64,000 nt of DNA from Nocardia fluminea (GTDB lineage: Bacteria > Actinomycetota > Actinomycetes > Mycobacteriales > Mycobacteriaceae). Below the pieces are notes generated by a model. It was not told the DNA's origin and searched no databases. It was given only the letters and a program-made list of their open reading frames with translations. Made by a program: the position numbers and the translations under genes. Shown piece after piece: positions 25,609 through 33,203 of the stretch. Location of the stretch: contig NZ_PJMW01000002.1 of the NCBI RefSeq assembly GCF_002846365.1, forward strand, positions 1,736,001 to 1,800,000, written 5' to 3'. Position 1 is the first letter of the stretch. The number at the start of each line of letters is the position of its first letter.

Positions 25609-26082
25609 CTAGGCGATGCGGCCGACAAGATCGGTACCGTGGAATGCCTCTATCTCCCTTCGCAACCGCGATTCCGTTCGGCGAAGTGCCGATTTCGCGG
25701 CCGCGTCGACGAGGCCGTGGCACAGGCGGCCGAACATGCCGCGTGGTGGTGGATAGTCGGCTTCGGAGGTCAGCACCGACCGTTCGTAGCCGAGTGGATC
25801 GAATCGGAGGGTAACGGTTCCGTATACCCGCCCCCGCAGGGTATACCCGATGACCGCATTGCGCCGATATTCGGTGATCTCCACCGATGATCGCAGGGGG
25901 ATCACCCCGAACAACCGGACTTTCACCGCGAACGCGGCGCCCAGCCCCTGATCCGGTGCGCCCAGCGACGCGACATCGGTGACGCCGAACATCCACTGCT
26001 GGCCGTGCCGGAAATCCTCGGCGTAGGCGAAGGCCGCGTCGACCGGTGCGCCGACGTCACTCGCAAACCTGATGTGGCCCAT
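25609..26082 (-). CDS. SRPBCC family protein
   Basis: Polyketide-cyclase/START-like helix-grip protein of 157 residues that likely binds a hydrophobic ligand in a central cavity. ATG 26082 (MGHIRFASDV) has GGAGGG upstream. The N-terminal IRFASDVGAPVDAAFAYAEDFRHGQQWM and the C-terminal long amphipathic helix are characteristic. Ligand and role are unknown. Located between lhgO and RNase HI on the same strand, it probably starts its own transcript from an AT-rich stretch at about 26137-26160. Confidence 0.82.
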   Translation of the reverse strand: MGHIRFASDVGAPVDAAFAYAEDFRHGQQWMFGVTDVASLGAPDQGLGAAFAVKVRLFGVIPLRSSVEITEYRRNAVIGYTLRGRVYGTVTLRFDPLGYERSVLTSEADYPPPRGMFGRLCHGLVDAAAKSALRRTESRLRREIEAFHGTDLVGRIA

Positions 26083-26136
26083 CGGCCCTCCCTGCTCCGG
26101 ATGGGTTTCCTCGCCCACGCGTACAGGAGCCAAAAG

Positions 26137-26160
26137 TACTACAAATATCCTCTTTATTTA
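26137..26160 (-). promoter_or_regulatory. AT-rich candidate promoter for the SRPBCC gene
   Basis: About 24 bp of unusually AT-rich DNA (plus-strand AAAAGTACTAC then AAATATCC then CTTTATTTAG) stand out in a region of high GC, about 60 bp upstream of the SRPBCC start on the minus strand. A TAGTACT -10-like element can be read on the minus strand. It overlaps the last codons of lhgO. Confidence 0.35.
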
Positions 26161-27371
26161 GCGGAATGGAGTTGTTCGACCAGGTATTCCGCGATCGGCA
26201 TCGCCGACGTGGCGGCCGGGGACGGCGCGTTGAGCACGTGGATGGAGCGTGGTGTGCGCTCGATGAGGAAATCGTGCACCAGCGTGCCGTCCCGCAGCAC
26301 CGCCTGCGCCCGGATTCCCGCGCGGTGTGGGAGCAGGTCACCGGTGGTGAGTTCGGGGCAGTATTTGCGGCATTCGGCCAGGTAGCCGCGCTTGAACACC
26401 GAGTTGCGGAGTTCGCGTATCCCGGTGCCGAGATGCTCGCGCGCCACCCGGCGCACGCCGGCGAAGCTCAGCACGTCGACGGCGTCGCGTCGGTTGACGC
26501 TGCCCTTGCGGTAGCCCTCCCGCGACAGCCCGAGCACCGCGTTGGGGCCGACGGTGAGTTCGCCGTCGATGGTGGGACTCAGATGGACGCCGAGGAACGG
26601 CAGCGCGGGGTCGGGCACCGGATAGATCAGCGTCCGCACCAGATCAGTCCGCCCGGCGGGGAGGCGATAATACTCGCCACGGAACGGAACGATGCGGAAG
26701 TCGGTGTCTATTCCGGCCTTTCGGGCCATCCGGTCGGCCTGGAGACCGGCGCACACGATGAGCGTGCCCGCGGTGATCGAACCACCCGGACCCGAAACCG
26801 TGACGGCGGAGACGTTCTCGGTGATCGCGTCGACAGCGGTGCCGAGCAGAATCCTGCCTCCCATCGACTCGACCTCGCCGGCGAGCGCGGCAGTGACCAA
26901 CGTGTAGTCGATGATGCCGGTGGCGGGCACGAACAGCGCTCCGACCCCGGCGATCCGTGGTTCGCGCCGGCGCAGTTCGGCTGCGTCGATCGCCTCGACT
27001 TCCACGCCGTTGGCGATCGACCGCTCGTAGAGCGCGAGCATCCGCTCGTGTTCGGCGGAATCGGTGGCTACCAGCAACTTTCCGCATTCACGGAACGGAA
27101 TGTCGTGAGCCGCGGCGAATTCCTTCGTCCATTGCGCACCGGCCCGGCACAGCCGCGCCTTCAAACTGTCCGGCGGGTAATAGATCCCGGAATGGATGAC
27201 GCCACTGTTGTGGCCGGTCTGATGCGCACCGAGCGTGGCTTCCTTCTCGATGAGTACCAGGCTCGCCCCGGGATGCTCGGTCAGCAACCGATGCGCGGTG
27301 GCCACGCCGACGATGCCGCCGCCGACCACGCAGAAGTCGTACGTACCGTTCGAGGTGCCGCGAGGAGTCAC
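26154..27371 (-). CDS. lhgO: L-2-hydroxyglutarate oxidase
   Basis: FAD-dependent oxidase/dehydrogenase converting L-2-hydroxyglutarate to 2-oxoglutarate, a metabolite-repair step; 405 residues. The dinucleotide-binding motif VVGGGIVGVATAHRLL is at about 15-30, followed by the family segment LGAHQTGHNSGVIHSGIYYPPDSLKA with the flavin-contacting HNSG. The FRGEYYRL and HLSPTIDGELTVGPNAVL segments match LhgO/YgaF. The start at 27371 overlaps the stop of the upstream membrane-protein gene by 4 bp. A flavoenzyme of the DAO superfamily with other substrates is the main alternative. Confidence 0.9.
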   Translation of the reverse strand: MTPRGTSNGTYDFCVVGGGIVGVATAHRLLTEHPGASLVLIEKEATLGAHQTGHNSGVIHSGIYYPPDSLKARLCRAGAQWTKEFAAAHDIPFRECGKLLVATDSAEHERMLALYERSIANGVEVEAIDAAELRRREPRIAGVGALFVPATGIIDYTLVTAALAGEVESMGGRILLGTAVDAITENVSAVTVSGPGGSITAGTLIVCAGLQADRMARKAGIDTDFRIVPFRGEYYRLPAGRTDLVRTLIYPVPDPALPFLGVHLSPTIDGELTVGPNAVLGLSREGYRKGSVNRRDAVDVLSFAGVRRVAREHLGTGIRELRNSVFKRGYLAECRKYCPELTTGDLLPHRAGIRAQAVLRDGTLVHDFLIERTPRSIHVLNAPSPAATSAMPIAEYLVEQLHSAK

Positions 27372-28069
27372 ACGCCGACGGTAGTCGGCGGTTCCTCGGC
27401 CGCCGACCGGGGTGCCTCCGCGTCGCCGGTGTTCTCGGCCGACTCTGTGGCAGTGCCGGAGGTCTCGGCGGGTTCGGTGCCGGTCCCCTCGACCCGCAAG
27501 GTGTGGCTGCCGAGGCCGGGGTCCGACAGCACGAACACCAATTCGCCGCGGCGCGCGTCGAATTGCGTGTGCAGCGCCGTCACCGCGGTCGGATCCGGGG
27601 TCAGGCCGAGGTATTTCGCCGCCACTGTCACGAGATTGGTGTCGACGGTGAATGCCACCGTATCGCTGCGCGGCGGTGTCACCTGCGCGCCGACATAGGT
27701 GTTGCCGATCCCCACCCGCCCGGTCAGCGGTGAGTTGCCCGGGCGCGCACCGACTCCGGACTGGTGCGCGGTGATCGGCGTGCGCGTGGCGGCCGGAGCC
27801 GAGCGCTCGGTGGACAGTGTCGGCGCGCCGAAGGCCATGGCCAGCTCCACTTCGCCCACGTGGGGTGCGGAGTCCTCGACCGAGAAGGGGCGGTGATGGC
27901 CGGGGTTCGGTGTCGCGGCCGGTTCGGCGAATTCGCCGGGCGGCGGGGCGAGTTCCGGCATGTGATTGACGATGTAGGCGCCCGCGGCGACGGTGAGGCA
28001 GAGGCTGGCGGCGCCGGAGAGGACGATCGCGGACAGGCGCACGATCTGAGCAGGTCGATGTGCGGTCAC
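27368..28069 (-). CDS. Single-pass membrane or secreted protein of unknown function
   Basis: I do not recognise a family. The GTG at 28069 (VTAHRPAQIVRLS), preceded by AAGGGAA, gives 233 residues; the frame extends to 28135. One hydrophobic segment (about 12-33) is followed by a Pro/Ala/Thr-rich linker (to about 125) and a compact domain at about 125-205 (VGIGNTYVGAQ ... TALHTQFDARRGELVFVLSDPG), ending in an acidic Glu/Thr/Ala-rich tail. The outside orientation suggests an envelope role. Its stop overlaps the lhgO start (ATGA), so the two are translationally coupled, an odd pairing of an envelope protein and a metabolite-repair enzyme. Confidence 0.7.
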   Translation of the reverse strand: MTAHRPAQIVRLSAIVLSGAASLCLTVAAGAYIVNHMPELAPPPGEFAEPAATPNPGHHRPFSVEDSAPHVGEVELAMAFGAPTLSTERSAPAATRTPITAHQSGVGARPGNSPLTGRVGIGNTYVGAQVTPPRSDTVAFTVDTNLVTVAAKYLGLTPDPTAVTALHTQFDARRGELVFVLSDPGLGSHTLRVEGTGTEPAETSGTATESAENTGDAEAPRSAAEEPPTTVGV

Positions 28070-28455
28070 GATGCGGTTCCCTTCTGTGGCTGTGGGTATA
28101 CCCGAGTTGAGCGGGCCCGCATCGTTGAAAGCCACGTGCTGATACCTACGGTACCGAGTACCGCCCCCGGTGACCGCCTCGTACCACTGAGATCAGAACC
28201 ACATCCGAAACGGTGCCGTATCAGTCCTAGTCGAGGCGGGTTTTTGCCTGGGCAAGTGTTTCTCACACCGCGTAACGGGTATCTGATGGGAGCAGGCGAG
28301 CGTCATTCACGACTGCCACGGTGGTCACCCCCGGCCAACGAAGTCCGGGGCAGTCGGCACGAATGGCGCTCTGAGACTGGCGCTCGCCTGTACCTATCGG
28401 CGCGCTGGCGCGCACGTGTCCGCGGCCCTGAGGGGGTGCGTGGTCTATTGGATGT
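28070..28455. other. 386-bp gene-free region
   Basis: No plausible gene. It holds the promoter of the leftward membrane-protein gene. Visible structure: a 15-bp dyad CGGTAC-CGA-GTACCG at 28149-28163, a possible operator about 80 bp upstream of that gene, and CCCCGG...CCGGGG arms at 28329-28350 (10-bp spacer), which could terminate the TIGR03084 gene that ends at 28456. Confidence 0.5.
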
Positions 28456-29247
28456 TCAGGCGAACTGGCCTGCTTCGCGGCCGGGTCCGGGTGGGCCCGC
28501 GAAGGCTTGGGCGATGCCGAGCCAGTGGTCGGCGTCCGGGCCTTCGGTGGTCAGGGCGGTGTCTTCGCGGTGGCGGCGTTGGGTCGCGACCAGGCAGAAG
28601 TCGAGGGCGGGGCCGGTGACGCGCTGGGGTGCGTCTTCGGGGCCCCAGGTCCAGAGGGTGCCGTCGGGGGCGGTGAGTTCTACGCGGAATTCCTCGGCGG
28701 GGCCGGATTCGCCGTTGACCAGGTAGGCGTAGTTCCTGGCGCGGACGCTGATGTGGGCGACGGTGCGCAGGCGGGCGGTGGGCACGCGGGTGACGTCGAG
28801 CGCGTCGGCGACGTCCTGGCCGTGGGCCCAGGTTTCCATGATGCGGGCCGAGAGCATCGAGGCGGCGCTCATCGGCGGGCCGAACCACGGCAGTTTGGTG
28901 CCCGCGGGGACGGCGGCGAGTGCGGCGAGCAGCTGTTCGCGGCCGTTTCGCCAGCGGATCAGCAGGTCGGCGGGCGGGGTCTCGGCGATTTCCTCGGCGC
29001 CTTCGTCGACGAGGGTGAATGCTCGTGACGCGGCCTCGGTGAGGAACGCGGTGAAGGCGTCGGCGTCGGTCGCGGCCAGTACCGAAACCTCGTCGGTCCA
29101 GGTCAGGTGGGCGATCTGGGTGGCGATGTCCCAGCGTGGCGCGGGGGTCGGCGTCTTCCACTGCGCGGGGGTCAGCGGCGCGACCAGGTTTTCCAGATCC
29201 GCGCATTCGGCGGCGTAATCGTCGAGCAGCGCTGCGAGGTCAGCCAT
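28456..29247 (-). CDS. TIGR03084 family metal-binding protein (maleylpyruvate isomerase-like)
   Basis: DinB/mycothiol-dependent-enzyme superfamily protein, 263 residues. The N-terminal four-helix bundle carries the expected metal ligands: His in QIAHLTWTDE (about 46) and the His in METWAHGQDVADAL (about 140), with a nearby Glu. A C-terminal domain (about 170-263) completes the actinobacterial TIGR03084 layout. Related enzymes use mycothiol as cofactor; whether this one does is inferred from the family. It follows the DUF445 gene's terminator, so it has its own promoter. Confidence 0.85.
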   Translation of the reverse strand: MADLAALLDDYAAECADLENLVAPLTPAQWKTPTPAPRWDIATQIAHLTWTDEVSVLAATDADAFTAFLTEAASRAFTLVDEGAEEIAETPPADLLIRWRNGREQLLAALAAVPAGTKLPWFGPPMSAASMLSARIMETWAHGQDVADALDVTRVPTARLRTVAHISVRARNYAYLVNGESGPAEEFRVELTAPDGTLWTWGPEDAPQRVTGPALDFCLVATQRRHREDTALTTEGPDADHWLGIAQAFAGPPGPGREAGQFA

Positions 29248-29319
29248 GGAGTTCCCTTGCCGATCATGGCGCGACCCGGTGCCGGTGCGCCGTCGTCACC
29301 AAGAGTCGCAGCGACCGTC

Positions 29320-29343
29320 AAAAAATGCAAGCACGCGTGCTTG
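29320..29343 (-). terminator. Intrinsic terminator of the DUF445 gene
   Basis: A perfect 16-bp palindrome CAAGCACGCGTGCTTG lies directly after the DUF445 stop; on the minus strand it is followed by GCATTTTTTG, giving stem, CGCG loop and a six-T tract. T-tract terminators are uncommon in such GC-rich DNA. Confidence 0.75.
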
Positions 29344-29346
29344 TTA

Positions 29347-30702
29347 TTACCAGCCGAAGGTCAGCAGGTGGAGCGCGCCGACACCGATGCCCAGGGCCCC
29401 GCCGTGGAGATACAGCAACCACGCGTCCTGTTCGACCGACGCGTAGAACATCTCCATGAACTCGCCTGGCGTCAATGTCCGCAGCTTGCGCGCCGCGAAG
29501 TCGTCGATCTTCTTCGCCTGTTCCAGCACGAACTGCTCGTCCTCGATCATCGTGCGCGCCGAGACCAGCCCGGCGCCCGCACCCGAGACCGCCAGATTCT
29601 CGAATTGTTTCTTGCCGAGCGCGGCCCGCACCATGAACGCGGTGGCCCCGAGCTGGCGGTGGATCTCCTCCGACACCACCCGCTCGATGAGCTGACGAGT
29701 CTTGTCCCCGTTGGGCCCCTCCAGGAGCTCGACGGACAGGTTCTCCACGGTCAGCACCTGGTAGGCCAGGATGTGCGCGAGGTCGGTGGCGGCCTGGGGC
29801 TGCCGCTTGGCCAGCAGCGCCTGACGCCACAGATACTTGTAGCGCGGCTGTGGATCGCCGGGTTCGAACACCATCTTGATCGCGATCACGTTCACCGTCA
29901 CGCCGATCATCGCCGAGGCGAACAGCACGATCACCCAGGCCGGGATGGCGCCGAAGTACGGGATCTTCGAGTGCACGTGCAGGTAGAGCGCCAGGATCAG
30001 ACCGAAGGGCGCGCCGAGCAGACCGATCCGCGCCATGAACTTGAGCTCGGGCGCGGCGATGGTGGTGGTCAGGTCCTTCAGGATGGCCGGGTTCTTCTCC
30101 AGGTACCGGATCACGAAGTTCTTCACATCGAGCAGCTGGTCGATATTGTCGCCCAGGGTTTCGAACGCGCGCCGGCACAGCGCGGGCAACTGCCGGTCCA
30201 CCCGCTGGTAGATGGCTTGTTTCACGGGCCTCGGCAGCGAGCGCCACAGGTCGGGGTTCTCCCGGTTCATGATCTCGTCGACGATGGGCTGCACCTGATC
30301 GCGCGCCCGTTCGGCGAGGTAGTCGCCGATCCCGTCGAGGTCGAGTTCATGGATGAAGTCGCGTGGGCTGCCGATCCGCAACAGCGCCGAGTCCACGCAG
30401 ATACTCGCCATCTTCTCCGCGCGTGCCGGGATGAAGCCCTGGAAACCGAGCATGCGCCCGTCCCCGGAGAAGGTGGGCAGCACCTGCACGCGCCGCGGTA
30501 GGTACGGATACAGCACATGCAGCATCGGCACCCGGAAGCCCTTGAAGTACAGCGGCCAGAACAGCATGAGCACACCGGTCCAGTTGGTGAGCCAACCGGC
30601 GAGCGCGCTGAAAATCGGAAAACTGATCAGCTCCACGACGAACTTCGACTGCCCCGTCAGCTCTTCCCAATCGATGAAGAGTCCGGAGGCCAGTGTGGTC
30701 AT
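29347..30702 (-). CDS. DUF445 family membrane protein
   Basis: Membrane protein of 451 residues from ATG 30702 (MTTLASGLF), preceded by AGGGGG; the longer frame to 30759 adds an unlikely N-terminus. DUF445 (YheB-like) features are clear: an N-terminal helix pair with FPIFSALAGWLTNWTGVLMLFWPLYFKG, repeated in the middle as FASAMIGVTVNVIAIKMVFEP, and long amphipathic helical stretches. The internal duplication of a TN(W/V)xxxxM(L/V) pattern suggests pseudo-symmetric membrane hairpins. Molecular function of the family is not established. It is divergent from the 3-hydroxyacyl-CoA dehydrogenase gene. Confidence 0.85.
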   Translation of the reverse strand: MTTLASGLFIDWEELTGQSKFVVELISFPIFSALAGWLTNWTGVLMLFWPLYFKGFRVPMLHVLYPYLPRRVQVLPTFSGDGRMLGFQGFIPARAEKMASICVDSALLRIGSPRDFIHELDLDGIGDYLAERARDQVQPIVDEIMNRENPDLWRSLPRPVKQAIYQRVDRQLPALCRRAFETLGDNIDQLLDVKNFVIRYLEKNPAILKDLTTTIAAPELKFMARIGLLGAPFGLILALYLHVHSKIPYFGAIPAWVIVLFASAMIGVTVNVIAIKMVFEPGDPQPRYKYLWRQALLAKRQPQAATDLAHILAYQVLTVENLSVELLEGPNGDKTRQLIERVVSEEIHRQLGATAFMVRAALGKKQFENLAVSGAGAGLVSARTMIEDEQFVLEQAKKIDDFAARKLRTLTPGEFMEMFYASVEQDAWLLYLHGGALGIGVGALHLLTFGW

Positions 30703-30870
30703 CGAGAAGCCCCCTAGTGCTGACGCGCGAAATACGTGAAGAACGTGAGGATAAGGCAATCACATTCTGACCGGTCGTGACGGGGTGTCCACGCAAGTCG
30801 GGGCTAGGCTGGCAGGGCTGTTGTCTGCGTCACTGAGTTCTTCCCCGTCGCCTGTGCAGAGGGAGTCGCT

Positions 30871-31740
30871 GTGAGCATTGTTCCGATGAATCATTTCGAG
30901 CGTCCGGTCGCGGTGATCGGTGGTGGGACTCTGGGTAGGCGGATCGCCCTGATGTTCGCCACCAGGGGCGGCGAGGTGCGCATCATCGATCCGAATGGCG
31001 AGGTCGGCAACGCGGCTGTGGCTTTCGTGGAGAAACAGCTGCCGGAGGTGGCCGCCACGGTGGCCGATGGCAAGCCGGGTACCGCGGAGTATGTGCCCGA
31101 TCAGGCCATCGGGGTGAAGGGCGCGTGGCTGGTGGTGGAGGCGGTGCCGGAGATCCTGGACCTGAAGAAGAAGGTCTTCGCCCAGCTCGACGGCGATGCC
31201 GATGCTGATGCGATCGTCGCCTCGAACTCCTCGTCGTACGCGAGCCGGCTGTTCACCGAGGGGTTGACGACCAGCGACCGGATGCTCAATACCCACTTCT
31301 ATATGCCGCCGCAGTCGACGGTGCTCGACGTGATGTCGGACGGCCACACGTCCCAGGACGTCCTCGACTTCGTCCTGAAGACCTTCCCGGAGTACGGCTT
31401 GCACCCGTATCTGGTGCGCAAGGAGTCGACCGGCTTCATCTTCAATCGCATCTGGGCCGCCATCAAACGCGAGTCGCTGGAAGTGGTTCACGAGGGGGTG
31501 TCGATTCCCCACGATGTGGACGAGATGTTCATGCGGAATTTCGGTACCAAGGCGGGTCCGTTCCGGATGATGGACCAGGTGGGTCTGGATGTGGTGCTCG
31601 ATATCGAGGAGCACTACGAGCAGGAGAACCCGAATCTGCCGAAGGGCCCGGTGGAGCTGCTGAAGAAATATGTCGACGCGGGCAAACTCGGAGTGAAGAC
31701 GGGTGAGGGTTTCTACGACGACTACCCGAAGCAGGGCTGA
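30871..31740 (+). CDS. 3-hydroxyacyl-CoA dehydrogenase family protein
   Basis: NAD-dependent L-3-hydroxyacyl-CoA-type dehydrogenase, 289 residues. The Rossmann motif VIGGGTLGRRIALMFA (about 14-29), the NSSSYASRL turn, the catalytic-His segment NTHFYMPPQ (usual HFFNP) and ESTGFIFNRIW hinge are present, followed by a helical C-terminal domain with GPFRMMDQVGLDVV. GTG 30871 is the start. The Tyr-Met substitution in the catalytic loop and the lone, non-trifunctional architecture suggest a specialised substrate rather than general beta-oxidation. It is 3 bp upstream of a beta-propeller gene, an unusual partner. Confidence 0.88.
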   Translation: MSIVPMNHFERPVAVIGGGTLGRRIALMFATRGGEVRIIDPNGEVGNAAVAFVEKQLPEVAATVADGKPGTAEYVPDQAIGVKGAWLVVEAVPEILDLKKKVFAQLDGDADADAIVASNSSSYASRLFTEGLTTSDRMLNTHFYMPPQSTVLDVMSDGHTSQDVLDFVLKTFPEYGLHPYLVRKESTGFIFNRIWAAIKRESLEVVHEGVSIPHDVDEMFMRNFGTKAGPFRMMDQVGLDVVLDIEEHYEQENPNLPKGPVELLKKYVDAGKLGVKTGEGFYDDYPKQG

Positions 31741-31743
31741 GCG

Positions 31744-32640
31744 ATGACAGAGATTGTCGCGTTGGACCTCGGAGCGGGTGCGATGCACGCTGTTTCGCTG
31801 GACGGCAAGCATGTGCGCACCGTCGTCGACGGCCTCGACCGGTTTCCCGACGGTGTCGTCGTCGATAAATTGCGTGGCCATATCTATTGGACCAACATGG
31901 GCACCCCCGACGCGCGTCCGGTGACAGGCATCGAACCGGAGTTCTTCTCCCGCAACGGTTCCATCGAACGGGTCGACCTCGACGGCGGCAACCGCACCAC
32001 GATCGTCCCGATCGGCGCCTTCACCACCGGCAAACAGCTCGCCGCCGATTTCGAAGCGGGCAGGCTGTATTGGTGTGATCGCGAGGGTATGCAGATCCTC
32101 ACCTGTGACCTCAACGGTGAGGACCTGCACGCCCTGGTGGTGACCGGTGAGGGCGATGCCGACGCCTTTCTCCTGCGCAACTGGTGTGTCGGCATCTGCC
32201 TCGACCTCGACCGCCGCCTGCTCTACTGGACGCAGAAGGGCGCGCCCAAGGGGGGCGAGGGCCGGATCTTCCGTGTTCGGATGGATCTGCCGCCCGGTGC
32301 GGATCCCGCCGCCCGCACCGATATCGAGCTGCTCTGGGAGAATCTGCCGGAACCGATCGATGTCGAGCTGCACGGTGTGAGCGATCTCGTCTGGACCGAC
32401 CGCGGCGCCGCCCCCCACGGCAACGCGCTGTACCAGGCGAAGGTGCAGCCCGAGGTCGGCACGCCGGCGATCGTCTCCACGGGTTACCGGGAGGCGATCG
32501 GCGTCACCGGTTTCGATTCCCGCTTCTATGTGAGCGATCTCGGCGGCACGATCCGCCTGGTCGACGTCAGCACCGGGACAGATACCGATCTGGTCCGGAT
32601 CGGCAGCCCGCTGACCGGCATCGCCCTGGCCGACCTGTAG
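31744..32640 (+). CDS. YWTD-type beta-propeller protein (SMP-30/LDLR-like)
   Basis: Predicted six-bladed beta-propeller of 298 residues with YWTD-like repeats: HIYWTNMG, RLYWCDREG, LLYWTQKG, DLVWTDRG and RFYVSDLGG, spaced by about 45-55 residues, each followed by an I-x-R-V/L-D-L-type strand. No signal peptide or membrane helix, so it is cytoplasmic. Eukaryotic YWTD propellers bind ligands; bacterial relatives include gluconolactonase/SMP-30-like hydrolases, and this could hydrolyse or bind a product of the adjacent dehydrogenase. It starts 3 bp after that gene, so they are one operon. The role is inferred. Confidence 0.8.
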   Translation: MTEIVALDLGAGAMHAVSLDGKHVRTVVDGLDRFPDGVVVDKLRGHIYWTNMGTPDARPVTGIEPEFFSRNGSIERVDLDGGNRTTIVPIGAFTTGKQLAADFEAGRLYWCDREGMQILTCDLNGEDLHALVVTGEGDADAFLLRNWCVGICLDLDRRLLYWTQKGAPKGGEGRIFRVRMDLPPGADPAARTDIELLWENLPEPIDVELHGVSDLVWTDRGAAPHGNALYQAKVQPEVGTPAIVSTGYREAIGVTGFDSRFYVSDLGGTIRLVDVSTGTDTDLVRIGSPLTGIALADL

Positions 32641-32746
32641 CGCCGCGGATTTCCCGCGCGGGCGGGTGCCGTCGGTCGCAGGACGGCCTGCACGGCGAGG
32701 CCGACGCATCGGCCGACCGGCATGCGGCCGCTCAGCATGATCAGGT

Positions 32747-33082
32747 TCATGACACCGCCGCCTTCGCGTAGATCGCGGCGCGGTCGTGATGGACGAGCAC
32801 GGGGCAGATCTCGACCCGGTCGGGCCCGGGCAGCAGCGCCGGGTCCTCGTCGGGCAGCAGTTCGGTGGCCAGGATCGCCTCGCGCACCGCGTGCAGAGCC
32901 TCTTCGGTCTCGGCGATGCCGATCACCATGCCGGAGCCGTCGGCGCGGCGCAGTTCGTAGAAGTCGAGCAGCCCCGGCACCGTGGCGACGGCGGGCTCGA
33001 TGCGGTGGGTGCGGGCGAAGTCGACGGCGGCGAGTTCGGTCGCGGTGCGCGGCTGGTCGAACCAGACGATGTGTGCGTACAT
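32747..33082 (-). CDS. Small dimeric alpha-beta barrel-like protein
   Basis: 111-residue protein beginning [13 protein letters not shown]. Predicted beta-alpha-beta-beta-alpha-beta order with [36 protein letters not shown], like antibiotic-biosynthesis-monooxygenase (ABM)/stress-responsive barrels. No heme- or metal-binding motif is obvious. It is divergent from the large LuxR-type regulator gene, about 120 bp away, and might be regulated with it. Function unknown. Confidence 0.7.
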   Translation of the reverse strand: MYAHIVWFDQPRTATELAAVDFARTHRIEPAVATVPGLLDFYELRRADGSGMVIGIAETEEALHAVREAILATELLPDEDPALLPGPDRVEICPVLVHHDRAAIYAKAAVS

Positions 33083-33203
33083 GATTTCATCTCCTGACCT
33101 GGTAATTCGGACAGATCAAGCGTCGCGCCGATCGGTGTCGCGCGGATCAGTGCCGGTACGTATTCGCAGTACTGAACTCGCCCGCGCGCGCGATACTGGT
33201 GCG

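Noticed and set aside
30760..32709. Open frame of 649 codons on the minus strand
   Set aside because: Antisense to the dehydrogenase and propeller genes, with no recognisable motif.
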